The notes beneath the pieces were generated by a model, which made no database searches, was not told where the DNA came from, and was given only the letters and a program-made list of their open reading frames with translations. From assembly GCF_000829415.1 (NCBI RefSeq), contig NZ_AP014637.1:5287001-5351000 (forward strand): a DNA stretch of 64,000 nucleotides, in the 5' to 3' direction. This DNA is from Pseudomonas sp. StFLB209 (GTDB lineage Bacteria; Pseudomonadota; Gammaproteobacteria; Pseudomonadales; Pseudomonadaceae). The position numbers and the translations under genes are program-made. Below, one piece after another: positions 17,955-26,267 of the stretch; positions within the stretch are counted from its first letter, which is position 1, and every line of letters begins with the position of its first letter.

Positions 17955-19364
17955 ATGAAGCGCTACGAACAACTTGCCGAAGACATCGCCCAGATGATCC
18001 GCAACCGGACCCTCAAGGGCGGTGAGAAGCTGCCATCGGTGCGGGTCGCCAGCCAGCGCTTTGCGGTCAGCCCCTCAACCGTGTTCCAGGCCTATTACCG
18101 GCTTGAAGACCGCGGGCTGATCCAGGCGCGGGAGCGTTCGGGCTATTACGTGCGTGAACATGCCAGCCGCTCGCTGAGCGAACCGGCCATTCATCTGAGC
18201 CCTTCACTGGGCACCGAGGTGGATGTCAGCGAGCTGGTGTTTTCGGTGCTGGGCAGCTTGCAGGACCCGCAAACCGTGCCGTTTGGTTCGGCGTTTCCCA
18301 GCCCGGACCTGTTCCCCCTGCCGCGCCTGGCCCGCTCCATGGCCCACAGCGTGCGCGGGCTGCTGCCCCATGCGGTGATCGCCGACATGACCAGCGGCAA
18401 CCAGGAACTGCGGCGCCAGATCGCGCTGCGCTACCTCAACAGCGGCGTGCACCCGGAACGCGAAGAACTGGTCATCACCAATGGCGCGATGGAAGCCCTG
18501 AGCCTGTGCCTGCAAACCGTGACCCAGCCGGGCGACCTGGTGGCTATCGAGGCTCCGGCGTTTTATGCCTGTTTGCAGATGCTCGAACGCCTCAAGCTCA
18601 AGGCCGTGGAAATACCGGTGCACCCGCGTGACGGCGTGGACCTTGAGCAACTGGCCGACCGCCTCGGGCAATTGCCGATCAAGGCCTGCTGGTTCATGAG
18701 CAGCCTGCAGAACCCGCTGGGCGCGAGCATGCCCGATGCCAACAAACAGGCGCTGTACGAGTTGCTCAAGACCCATCAGGTGCCGCTGATCGAAGACGAT
18801 GTCTATGCCGAGCTGTATTACGGCAGCCGCGCGCCACGCCCGGTCAAGAGCCTGGACACCGAAGGCCTGGTGATGCACTGCGGTTCGTTTTCCAAATGCC
18901 TGGCACCGGGTTACCGGGTCGGCTGGGTGGCGGGCGGACGCTATGCGCAAAAAATCAGCCGCCTGAAACTGATGACCAGCATTTCGCCCTCGGTGCCCGC
19001 GCAAGCGGCCATTGCCGATTACCTGCAACACGGCGGTTTCGACCGGCACCTGCGCAAATTGCGCCATACCCTGGAGATGCAACAAGGCGCGATGCTCGCC
19101 TCGGCGGCCCGGCACTTTCCGGAACAAACCCGGGTCACCCGGCCAACCGGCGGATACTTTCTGTGGTTTGAGTTTCCCGAACGGGTCGACTCGCTGAAGC
19201 TTTACCAAATGGCGCTGGCGCAGGGCATCAGCATCGCGCCAGGGCCAATGTTCTCGGCGCAGCGCGGCTTCAGCCACTGTGCGCGGCTCAACCATGGCTA
19301 CCCGTGGACCCCGCAGCGCGAAGCGGCGATGGGGGTACTGGGGCGGATTCTGCAGGCGTTCTGA
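17955..19364 (+). CDS. MocR-type (GntR-aminotransferase fusion) transcriptional regulator
   Basis: Regulator of 469 residues with an N-terminal GntR winged helix (QLAEDIAQMIRNRTLKGGEKLPSVRVASQRFAVSPSTVFQAYYRLEDRGLI, residues 5-60) and a fold-type I aminotransferase domain (about 110-465). The PLP-binding lysine is in GSFSKCLAPGYRVGW, with SSLQNPLGASM and IEDDVYAELYY corresponding to the cofactor-contacting motifs. In such proteins the PLP domain senses an amine or amino acid and rarely catalyses. It is divergent from the amino-acid-synthesis-family gene, its most likely target. Confidence 0.88.
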   Translation: MKRYEQLAEDIAQMIRNRTLKGGEKLPSVRVASQRFAVSPSTVFQAYYRLEDRGLIQARERSGYYVREHASRSLSEPAIHLSPSLGTEVDVSELVFSVLGSLQDPQTVPFGSAFPSPDLFPLPRLARSMAHSVRGLLPHAVIADMTSGNQELRRQIALRYLNSGVHPEREELVITNGAMEALSLCLQTVTQPGDLVAIEAPAFYACLQMLERLKLKAVEIPVHPRDGVDLEQLADRLGQLPIKACWFMSSLQNPLGASMPDANKQALYELLKTHQVPLIEDDVYAELYYGSRAPRPVKSLDTEGLVMHCGSFSKCLAPGYRVGWVAGGRYAQKISRLKLMTSISPSVPAQAAIADYLQHGGFDRHLRKLRHTLEMQQGAMLASAARHFPEQTRVTRPTGGYFLWFEFPERVDSLKLYQMALAQGISIAPGPMFSAQRGFSHCARLNHGYPWTPQREAAMGVLGRILQAF

Positions 19365-19373
19365 GCTGATTTT

Positions 19374-20150
19374 TTATGCGTTGAGCATGCCTTCGACCTG
19401 CGCCAGGCTGACCTTGGGAATCACCCGCTCGGGGATTCGCGAGCGTGGCGACAGGTTGTACACCGCAAAGTCCTCGCCCACCACCTTGTCAGCCATGATC
19501 TGCAACGACGGCAAAATTCGCCGCTGAAAATGCTGGTCCAGGCCGCAGGGTGAATTGGCCGGATCGTTCGGGCTGGCCTCGTAAAAGCGCCCGGCCGACT
19601 GATCCAGATCCACGCCCACCAGAAAGACCTTGCGAAACCCCGAGTGATAGGCGATTTGCAGCGCCAGATACGCCACCGTGCGCGCATCAAAAAAGCCTTG
19701 CGACAGGTCCTTGCTGAACCCCAGCGAACGGGCACGGCGGCTCCAGAAAGCGCCGCTGCGCACCAGGTTGCGCTCGCGGCGCAGCAACGTACGCAACAGC
19801 GACGGCGGCCCGGCCTTCTTCAGAGGCAGGACTTTATCTGCCGACAGCGCAGGCAGGTCGTCCAGCAGCTCGTCCCATACAGCCAGGCGCTGGCTACGCT
19901 GAACGGCCTCGTTGAACAACTGCGGTTGCTGGCGTGGAAAATCCTTGTCGGTGCAGGCGTAACAGAAAGGTCGGATGCTGGTGCGGGCGAACATCGAGAT
20001 CGCGCCGTTCATGGTAATCATCGGCACCTTGGCAAAACGCTCAATAGGAAAGTCCCGCGCCGATGGGCCGGAGGCGACGATAAATACGGCGTTGTGCTCG
20101 CCGCTGCCTGTGCTACGCCGTACAAGCGGGTGGTTGCTGGCCAATGGCAC
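19374..20150 (-). CDS. LPS core biosynthesis-like protein (DUF115/MptE-like fold)
   Basis: Protein of 258 residues starting at a GTG with GGGAG eight bases upstream. The opening HNAVFIVASGPSARDFPIERF followed by MITMNGAISMFA is the Rossmann-like phosphate-binding start seen in DUF115/MptE-like proteins and in pseudomonad LPS core genes; FRKVFLVGVDLDQSAGRFYE follows in the middle. No membrane segment or signal peptide. It probably acts at the cytoplasmic face in surface-sugar assembly, but the reaction is unknown. It is convergent with the MocR gene, the stops 9 bp apart. Confidence 0.6.
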   Translation of the reverse strand: MPLASNHPLVRRSTGSGEHNAVFIVASGPSARDFPIERFAKVPMITMNGAISMFARTSIRPFCYACTDKDFPRQQPQLFNEAVQRSQRLAVWDELLDDLPALSADKVLPLKKAGPPSLLRTLLRRERNLVRSGAFWSRRARSLGFSKDLSQGFFDARTVAYLALQIAYHSGFRKVFLVGVDLDQSAGRFYEASPNDPANSPCGLDQHFQRRILPSLQIMADKVVGEDFAVYNLSPRSRIPERVIPKVSLAQVEGMLNA

Positions 20151-20295
20151 GATGCTGCTCCCTGGTCTGGCCGGATACCCGACGCTTCAAATCTGGCCGA
20201 CAGGTATAAACGTCATTCTTTTCCGGGCAATCGCCGCTTGGTAGTGCTCTGCTACACAGCTGACACATTCGCTGATCTGCCTGCGCGACCGACCT

Positions 20296-20347
20296 CGTAG
20301 GAGCGGCTTTAGCCGCGAAAAGCTTCGCTGCTAAAGCCGCTCCTACG
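20296..20347. repeat. REP-type hairpin, 16-bp perfect stem
   Basis: CGTAGGAGCGGCTTTA and its exact complement enclose a 20-base loop. This is the GTAGGAGC-type Pseudomonas REP arranged as a pair. It covers the TAG stop of the LysR gene (20343-20345) and could act as a terminator or mRNA 3'-end stabiliser for that gene. Confidence 0.75.
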
Positions 20348-21257
20348 AATCAAGCGCAACCCGGTCCCAAGGTGCAACATCGCCGCCAAATCGCTCGGCC
20401 AGAAACTCGATAAGCAAGCGCAGCGGTAACGGCTGGTGGCGCCGCGACAGGTAGACGGCGTGGATATTCATGGTATCGAGTGCATAGTCGGGCAACACCA
20501 CCTGCAGTGTGCCGCGGGCCAGCGCCTCGCCCACGTAATAGGTCGGCAGCATCGCAATCCCCGCACCCGCCAGTGCGGCGGCCAACACGATGGAGGTTTC
20601 GTTCGCCGTCAGGCTGCCTCGCGCTTGTACGACTGTCAGTTGCTCGCCCTTGCGCAGGTTGTAACTGGTCGCAAAGCCATGACTGTGCAGAATGCTTTTA
20701 TGCGCCGCCAGATCCTCGGGGCTTAAAGGCGTACCGACCCGGGCCAGATAAGCCGGCGACGCGCACAGGACCGATCGGCAGACCGCCAGACGCCGAGCGA
20801 CCAGTTCGTCATCGATGCGCTGGCTGAGGCGAATGGCCAGATCGATGCGGTCCTGGACCAGATCGACCGTCCTGTCGACCATCACCAGGTCAATCTCGAC
20901 TTTGGGGTGCAGGGCCTGAAACTCCACCACCGCTGCGGTCAATTGCGCCTGCGCGAACGACGGCGCCGAGGTCAGCCGCAGCCGCCCCTGCACCTCGCCG
21001 GCCTGACTGGCTTGCGAAACAATGTCGCCGGCCAGGCTGACCATTTCCCGGCAGCTCTTGAGCGCCTGCTCACCGGCATCGGTCAAGGCCAACCTGCGCG
21101 TGGTGCGGTGTAGCAGACGCACGCCCAGCCAGGCTTCCAGCCCTTCAAGGTAGCGGCTGGTCATGGCCCTGGACATGTCCAAAGCCTCGGCGGCAGCGCT
21201 CATGCTGCCCCGCTCGACAATCTCTACAAACACCCGCATGGCGGTAAGACGATCCAT
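20343..21257 (-). CDS. LysR-family transcriptional regulator
   Basis: About 304 residues. The N-terminal helix-turn-helix is MDRLTAMRVFVEIVERGSMSAAAEALDMSRAMTSRYLEGLE, followed by a substrate-binding domain (VQGRLRLTSAPSFAQAQLTAAV onward). I prefer the ATG at 21257 to a TTG at 21281 because it gives the standard LysR N-terminus. It is divergent from an MBL-fold gene 121 bp away; ATTGA-A-TCAAT at 21314-21324 in that gap is a possible binding site. The gene ends inside the REP hairpin. Effector unknown. Confidence 0.87.
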   Translation of the reverse strand: MDRLTAMRVFVEIVERGSMSAAAEALDMSRAMTSRYLEGLEAWLGVRLLHRTTRRLALTDAGEQALKSCREMVSLAGDIVSQASQAGEVQGRLRLTSAPSFAQAQLTAAVVEFQALHPKVEIDLVMVDRTVDLVQDRIDLAIRLSQRIDDELVARRLAVCRSVLCASPAYLARVGTPLSPEDLAAHKSILHSHGFATSYNLRKGEQLTVVQARGSLTANETSIVLAAALAGAGIAMLPTYYVGEALARGTLQVVLPDYALDTMNIHAVYLSRRHQPLPLRLLIEFLAERFGGDVAPWDRVALDS

Positions 21258-21378
21258 TGATATGCTCGATCCGGTTGACAAACTATTGCCTGAAGCGAAG
21301 TTTATCTGCGCCTATTGAATCAATACAGTGCTCTCCACCCGCAGCAGCCGCTGCAATCCAGCTTGGAGAACACCTTTG

Positions 21379-22257
21379 ATGACGATCCCGCGCCTTTTCA
21401 CCCGTCTGGCTGCCGTCGCCGCACTCTCGCTGTCGGCCGCTGCGGCCGCTCAAGCCGACCCACTGGACCTCAAGGTCTACCATGCCGATGCCAACAGCTT
21501 TAACGTCAACGCCGTGCTGGTCACCGGCAAGACTGACGCGCTGCTGGTCGACACCGGTTTCACCCGCGCTGACGCGCTGCGCATCGCGGCCATGGTGCTC
21601 GACAGCGGCAAGACCCTGAAGACCATCTACATCAGCCAGCCTGACCCGGACTACTACTTCGGCATTGATATCCTCAAAGGCTACTTTCCGGATGCCCAAG
21701 TAGTTGCCACTGCGCCAACGATCAAAAAGATCGAGGCGACCCTGCCGACCAAGCTGAGCTTCTGGCCCGCGAAAATGGGCGCCAATGCCCCCGCACATGT
21801 CAGCCTGCCTGCCGTGCTTGAAGCCAACGCGCTGACGCTGGAAGGCCAGACCCTGGAAATCCGTGGCGCCGACGGCCGCCTGCCGCATCGCAGCTATGTG
21901 TGGATTCCCTCGATCAAAGCCGTGGTCGGCGGGGTCAATGTGTACGCCGGGCTGCATGCCTGGACCGCCGACGCTGCCAGCGCTGAAGACCGCGCGGCCT
22001 GGTCGGCCAAGCTTGCGGACATCGCCGCCCTGAAACCGGCCATCGTGGTGCCAGGGCACGCTGCACCGGGCGCCGCGCAGGACGTTTCGCAAGTGACCTA
22101 CACCCAGCAGTACCTGCAACGCTGGGACACCGAACTGAAGAAAGCCAAAGACAGCGCCACGCTGATCAAGGCCATGCAAACCGCTTATCCCAATGCCGGG
22201 CTGGGCATCGCCCTGGATATCGGCGCCAAGGTCGCTACCGGCGAAATGAAGTGGTAA
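21379..22257 (+). CDS. Exported MBL-fold protein with degenerate metal-binding motif
   Basis: About 292 residues. The ATG at 21379 follows GGAG by 10 bases and gives a clear signal peptide (MTIPRLFTRLAAVAALSLSAAAAAQA), so the mature protein is periplasmic. The fold is recognisable from NAVLVTGKTDALLVDTGFTRADA. Where active metallo-beta-lactamase-fold hydrolases have HxHxDH, this protein has QPDPDY (ISQPDPDYYFG), and the later VVPGHAAPG histidine is kept. Loss of the first metal ligands suggests altered or absent hydrolase activity. Similar sequences are annotated simply as MBL-fold hydrolases in pseudomonads. Divergent from the LysR gene, its probable regulator. Confidence 0.75.
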   Translation: MTIPRLFTRLAAVAALSLSAAAAAQADPLDLKVYHADANSFNVNAVLVTGKTDALLVDTGFTRADALRIAAMVLDSGKTLKTIYISQPDPDYYFGIDILKGYFPDAQVVATAPTIKKIEATLPTKLSFWPAKMGANAPAHVSLPAVLEANALTLEGQTLEIRGADGRLPHRSYVWIPSIKAVVGGVNVYAGLHAWTADAASAEDRAAWSAKLADIAALKPAIVVPGHAAPGAAQDVSQVTYTQQYLQRWDTELKKAKDSATLIKAMQTAYPNAGLGIALDIGAKVATGEMKW

Positions 22258-22375
22258 GGGAGCGCGCATCACGCGCCAGTCAGGCGTCAGCTCTTAATCG
22301 ACGCTGCTGTATATCGATGGCAATCCCGCACACCCCTTGCCGGGCACCGGCGCGACGCTGGCAGAGCTTGATTCG

Positions 22376-22567
22376 CAGCTAGACGCAATACTGTTCTATT
22401 AAACCTGTGGGAGCTAGCTTGCCGGGGTGCCGGACCACAGCGAAGGCGGCGGCACATTCGCAGCAGATGCTGTGACTTTCCTGGCCCTTTCGTCGGAGTG
22501 CCGCCCAGACCAAGGTCGCTCCCCCAGAGATCTGTGGTGCTTATCTGAACAGTATTGCAGCTAGACG
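22376..22567. mobile_element. MITE-like element with 11-bp terminal inverted repeats and 10-bp direct repeats
   Basis: A non-coding 172-bp element (22386-22557) begins CAATACTGTTC and ends GAACAGTATTG, a perfect 11-bp inverted repeat. It is flanked by CAGCTAGACG on both sides (22376-22385 and 22558-22567), the signature of a target-site duplication. Inside are REP-like blocks (TGTGGGAGCTAGCTTGC). Related but worn copies lie at 14288 and 31425. It occupies most of the 376-bp gap between the MBL-fold and YVTN genes; I see no gene in that gap. Confidence 0.7.
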
Positions 22568-22633
22568 CGCATTCGGTGGGAGGCAGCTCAGTTGGCGAAT
22601 CCAGTCCATTGCCCGGCCAATCCGCCCCTCGTG

Positions 22634-23662
22634 TCAATCGCGGATGATGGCCAGCGCATCGGGCTCCGGCCCGGCCTTCCAGCGCTGCTGAATAGTCCAT
22701 GTAGCGGTGTCGATCACCGCCACATGGTCACCGCCACTGACCGCCACAAAGGCGCGCTTGCCATCGGGAGCAACAATCGCACCGATCGGCAATGCCGCTT
22801 CACCGAGCATGGTCTTGCGGTAGCTCACGCCCTCCTGGGCCAGGGCGATGCGCTTGATTTCCTTCTTCTGTGCTACATCAATAACCGACAGTTCAGCCGA
22901 ACGCGCATTGGTGACCAGCGCGTGTTTGCCATCCGGGGTCATGACGATGCGGATCGGAAACTGGCCGGTCTTGATCCGCTCGGTGACCTTCAGACTCTGC
23001 GTATCAACAAACACCACTTCATCGGCTTCGCGGTTGCTGACCAGCACTTCGCGGCCATCCTTACTGATCGCAATACCTTCACTGCCTTTGCCGGTCTCGA
23101 CGTCGGCGATCTTCTGGTACTGCTCAAGATCCACCACCGACAGGCTGCCGCCGTCAACATGGGTCACATAAGCACGGCTCGCATCCGGCGACAGCTCGAC
23201 CATATGTGGCTTGCCACCGCCAATGGCGATGCGTTGCACCACCTCGCCCTGTTTCAGGTCCACCAGCAACAGGCGCTCGCTGCCCTCGGTGGTGACTGCA
23301 ATGCGCTGGTTATCCGGCAGAAAGCGGATGCCGTGAGGAAAGGTGTTCTCGCCCAGGTCCACGGTGCGCTGCACCTTGCGCGTCGGCCAGTCGATCACCG
23401 TCAGGCTGTTGTTGGGCTTGCCCGGCGCACCGTAATTGCCAACCACAGCCAGTTTATTGTCACGCGACACGATGACCTCATGAGGACCGGTGCCCACCGG
23501 CAGACGCAACAGTTCCTTGCCATCGGCCATGCTCAGCGCCGAGACGCTGGCGCCGTCCTTGTTGCCGACCAACAGCACCTCGGCAGCCTGGGCCAGTGGC
23601 GCGCCCAGCAACAGGCCGGCCAGGCAGGCACGACGCAGGAATGGGGGGATTGAATGCAACAT
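22634..23662 (-). CDS. Periplasmic YVTN-family beta-propeller protein
   Basis: About 342 residues. The ATG at 23662 has AAGGAG eight bases upstream and yields a signal peptide (PPFLRRACLAGLLLGAPLAQA). The mature protein is a series of about 40-residue propeller blades with recurring units such as VIDWPTRKVQRTVDLGENTFPHGI, VVDLEQYQKIADVETGKGSEGIA and VIDTATWTIQQRWKAGPEPDALA, each ending near a G-P/F-x-x-I motif. These proteins bind partners or cofactors; some are found with PQQ/quinoprotein systems, none of which is visible here. Function unknown. Confidence 0.8.
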   Translation of the reverse strand: MLHSIPPFLRRACLAGLLLGAPLAQAAEVLLVGNKDGASVSALSMADGKELLRLPVGTGPHEVIVSRDNKLAVVGNYGAPGKPNNSLTVIDWPTRKVQRTVDLGENTFPHGIRFLPDNQRIAVTTEGSERLLLVDLKQGEVVQRIAIGGGKPHMVELSPDASRAYVTHVDGGSLSVVDLEQYQKIADVETGKGSEGIAISKDGREVLVSNREADEVVFVDTQSLKVTERIKTGQFPIRIVMTPDGKHALVTNARSAELSVIDVAQKKEIKRIALAQEGVSYRKTMLGEAALPIGAIVAPDGKRAFVAVSGGDHVAVIDTATWTIQQRWKAGPEPDALAIIRD

Positions 23663-23768
23663 CGACAGTCTCCTTGCAGCAGTGAAATTCCATGATTGAA
23701 AAGCCGGATTTCGACTCGCTGCCTGCACTGTGAGTTCGCGACTAGAGCGTTTGCGGATGTTGCAGAGG

Positions 23769-24959
23769 TTGACATCCTCCCCGTCCTAAAGGGCTGGGAT
23801 TCCCACAATTGGACGCTCATGCCCGAGCGCGAGAATGTTCTTTGCGGCGTTGACGTCGCGGTCGTGGGTGACACCGCACCCACAACAAGTCCATTCCCTT
23901 ATTCCAAGCCCTGCGATACCTCTGGGCCTCGAGTCCGGCAATTGCTTGCAGCTCGAACAGGTTTGGGTGGTGTTTCTCTCGCTGACAACCTTGAAAACCG
24001 TGCCTGCGTGATCGCATTTGTATTCCAGCATGGTTTTCAATTGGCCCCAGCCGGCGTCCAGCACCGACTTGGCCATCCTGGTTTTCGCGAGTTTCAGTGA
24101 GTTCACATCGCCCACCACAATGACGCCACAACGCGCGACCAGCGCGTTGCTGAACTTGTGCAGGGCATCCTTGCGGCGGTTCGCAATTTTGGCGTGAATC
24201 GCCCGCACACGGGCCTTCTTGCCGGCGCGCTGGGCCGTGCCCAGCGACTTTTCAAGGTCTCGGTAGAAGCGTCCGCTTTCGAGCCTGTCACCGTCGCTGC
24301 AAGTGGCCGTGGTTTTCAACCCAAGGTCGATACCCACGGCATCCTGGCCCGGCGACAGCTGGCGGTCGACCTCGACCACGACGTTGAAATACCAGCGTCC
24401 ACGGCTGTCCTCGTTGAAGCTACCGGATCTGAATTTAAAACCCGCCAGGCCGTAGCTGTCCCAGACCTTGAAGTGCTGTTTGTTAAAGACGACCTGGCCG
24501 TTTTTCCAGACAGCAGCGCCGGCCTTGAGGGGCACCCAGCCCAGGCTGCGCCGAGCACCGCCCGAGCAGCGCCAGCGGAGCTGGCGCTTTTTGAACTGCT
24601 TGCGCCGTGTGACATATTCGTCGGCAACAGCCTGCACCGATTGGCTGTGCAGTCCCAGGTCTTTGCCAGCCCCGTTGGTGTACTTGTGAATGTCGAACGC
24701 CGACAGAAAACGACCATGCTCACGAATCGAGCGACTACTCAACTCGTTTACGTAGTTCCACACAAAATTCACAGCACGAGAAGCTTCACGCAGTTGCGCT
24801 GCATGCTTGTCTCGCACTCGAATCTTGAGGGTTTTGGTCGCTTTCATTTCAGTCATGAAACACAGGATGGGGCGGTTTTATGGATGTTAACCCCTATGAC
24901 CGCTTCGCGGTGGCGCTTTCATCCCCCACCTGAAGGAAGGGGCTTTTCGCGCCAGCTTG
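23769..24959 (-). mobile_element. IS200/IS605-group element 2 (tnpB only)
   Basis: About 1.2 kb. The minus-strand right end has a CAGCCC...GGACGGGGAGG hairpin and ends GATGTCAA; the left end has the GGCGCGAAAAGCCCC hairpin block. Both match element 1. The left border follows CTTAC, which together with the TTGAC of element 1 suggests a target of the TTAC/TTGAC kind. No tnpA is present, so it is of the tnpB-only type. It lies between the YVTN gene and the HIT-like gene, nine bases past the stop codon of the latter. Confidence 0.75.
23786..24856 (-). CDS. tnpB: TnpB-type RNA-guided nuclease, variant RuvC site
   Basis: TnpB of 356 residues, only distantly related to the one at 14.5-15.8 kb. RuvC-I Asp177 (VGIDLGLKTTA) and RuvC-III Asp334 (THDRDVNAAKN) are present, with a zinc ribbon CSSC (300-303) and CCGC (324-327). 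At RuvC-II, where a glutamate is expected (as in IEDL), the sequence is VVGDVNSLK: glycine 249 replaces it. The motif SERNTTQTCSSC has a glutamate (293) that could take over the role, as proposed for TnpB lineages with rearranged sites; this is inference. The gene ends just before the right end of the element. Confidence 0.87.
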   Translation of the reverse strand: MTEMKATKTLKIRVRDKHAAQLREASRAVNFVWNYVNELSSRSIREHGRFLSAFDIHKYTNGAGKDLGLHSQSVQAVADEYVTRRKQFKKRQLRWRCSGGARRSLGWVPLKAGAAVWKNGQVVFNKQHFKVWDSYGLAGFKFRSGSFNEDSRGRWYFNVVVEVDRQLSPGQDAVGIDLGLKTTATCSDGDRLESGRFYRDLEKSLGTAQRAGKKARVRAIHAKIANRRKDALHKFSNALVARCGVIVVGDVNSLKLAKTRMAKSVLDAGWGQLKTMLEYKCDHAGTVFKVVSERNTTQTCSSCKQLPDSRPRGIAGLGIREWTCCGCGVTHDRDVNAAKNILALGHERPIVGIPAL

Positions 24960-24967
24960 GTAAGCCC

Positions 24968-25450
24968 TCATTCTTCGAAAGCACGACGAAGTATGGCAAC
25001 GACCTGCTCACGCCCTGGCCCGACAACCGGTGGTTTGGTCGGGTTCTCCCCAAACTCGCGCCAAATGAACAGAGTCAGTTCGGCACCGTCGGTCTTCGGG
25101 CTGGCAGCGGGAGGGTAATCGAACGCTCTGAGCGCCCGGTAGCGCTCATCCTTCCAGAACAGTTCTTCGACCCAGGCATAGACAGGGATGCAATGAAAAT
25201 GAATAGGCCAGCCCGCCTCATGACCGTAACGGCTGATATACAACTGCTCAGGTTGCAACTCGCTCTGCATGATTCGCTGAACCTTGGCGAGCAGCACACC
25301 CAGTTCAGCCTGGGCGATCTCAGGCAAATCGCCCAAGGCACCTGCAGTTTTGGCACCGAGCATCAGATAGCCTGGCAGCGCAGAAGCCATGTGATGGTTG
25401 AGAACCCAGTGCCCGGTTTCAAAAATGATCAGGTGTTCAGGAATGTGCAT
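24968..25450 (-). CDS. HIT-like (histidine triad-related) protein
   Basis: About 160 residues from the ATG at 25450. MHIPEHLIIFETGHWVLNHH and PGYLMLGAK near the start, and a WPIHFHCIPVYAWVEELFW block at the expected place of the histidine triad, resemble HIT nucleotide hydrolases/transferases, although the triad is HFHC rather than the classical HxHxH. A longer frame from a GTG at 25537 would overlap the YciI-like gene; I prefer the shorter one although its ribosome binding site is weak. IS element 2 lies directly downstream without damaging it. Confidence 0.6.
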   Translation of the reverse strand: MHIPEHLIIFETGHWVLNHHMASALPGYLMLGAKTAGALGDLPEIAQAELGVLLAKVQRIMQSELQPEQLYISRYGHEAGWPIHFHCIPVYAWVEELFWKDERYRALRAFDYPPAASPKTDGAELTLFIWREFGENPTKPPVVGPGREQVVAILRRAFEE

Positions 25451-25485
25451 CGCGGACCAGAAGGAGCTATGGGGTTGGCAGAATA

Positions 25486-25809
25486 TCAGCAGTTGTTCGA
25501 GGGATGATGCCCAGCCGCATCGAACTGCCCCAGCCACCAGCGCAACCGCCAGGGTATGATTTGCACCTCGGCGCGAATGCCCGCTTTGGCGTAAGGATCT
25601 TCTGCCTCGAAGCGTTCAGCCTCTTGCCGGTTTTCGGTGTCGATCAACGAAGCACCGCCGATGATCCGGGTGCCAGTCTCATCCAGCAGCGCGCCGGATG
25701 ACAGCAACTTGCGGCCATAGGTCGCCAGGTACTGGCGGTGCGCATCACGCACCTGCTCACGTGCCTGGTCCTTGCCCGGATGGTCATAAGCGATGATCAA
25801 GTACGGCAT
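25486..25809 (-). CDS. YciI-family protein
   Basis: 107 residues, starting at the ATG at 25809 with GGAGG five to six bases upstream. The YciI fold (ferredoxin-like, dimeric) is indicated by MPYLIIAYDHPGKDQAREQVRDAHRQYLATYG, GALLDETGTRIIGGASLIDTE and the typical ending AEDPYAKAGIRAEVQIIPWR. The family is uncharacterised or has putative hydrolase/dehydrochlorinase-like roles. It precedes the HIT-like gene closely and may be co-transcribed with it. Confidence 0.82.
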   Translation of the reverse strand: MPYLIIAYDHPGKDQAREQVRDAHRQYLATYGRKLLSSGALLDETGTRIIGGASLIDTENRQEAERFEAEDPYAKAGIRAEVQIIPWRLRWWLGQFDAAGHHPSNNC

Positions 25810-25844
25810 ACCGTCCTCCATTTCGTTGCGGCTGATTCGCCCGC

Positions 25845-26267
25845 TCAGGCACTGCGCCTGTTACGGCCAGCGTTGAGCAGCAAGCCGGCCAGCCAGGCGG
25901 CCCCCAGCAGCGGCCAGAGCATGAACAACTGCCCGGTGATGACCAGCAGGACCACACTGCACAGTGTGCCGCTGAGCAAACCGGCCCAGGCCCATTTGGA
26001 CCACCGCGGATACCCGAATGATTTTAAAAAATGATAGTAAAGCCGCCAGCCCGTTACGATGCCGAACCAGCCGCCACCGAGCAAAACCGCCAGCCCCACG
26101 CGGCGGAGCATGTCCTCGATAGACAGCACAGCCTCTTCAACGACAAAGGACACCAGCAGACCCAGCGCCAGCAGGCCATAGACCCCGGCCAACAGCGTCA
26201 CCGGGAGCATGACCACAATGGCCACGACTCGCAGCATCAGCACGGTGAAAACCGAGCGTTGCCTCAT
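25845..26267 (-). CDS. Small inner-membrane protein, unknown
   Basis: 140 residues, largely hydrophobic, with about four predicted helices (roughly residues 10-42, 56-72, 92-112 and 113-130) and an Arg-rich C-terminus. No family recognised. The ATG overlaps the stop of the phosphodiesterase gene (ATGA at 26264-26267), so the two are translationally coupled and probably share a promoter. Confidence 0.7.
   Translation of the reverse strand: MRQRSVFTVLMLRVVAIVVMLPVTLLAGVYGLLALGLLVSFVVEEAVLSIEDMLRRVGLAVLLGGGWFGIVTGWRLYYHFLKSFGYPRWSKWAWAGLLSGTLCSVVLLVITGQLFMLWPLLGAAWLAGLLLNAGRNRRSA

Noticed and set aside
20296..20347. Possible small RNA or CRISPR-like hairpin
   Set aside because: Single hairpin with REP consensus at both arms; no spaced repeats anywhere in the window support a CRISPR array.
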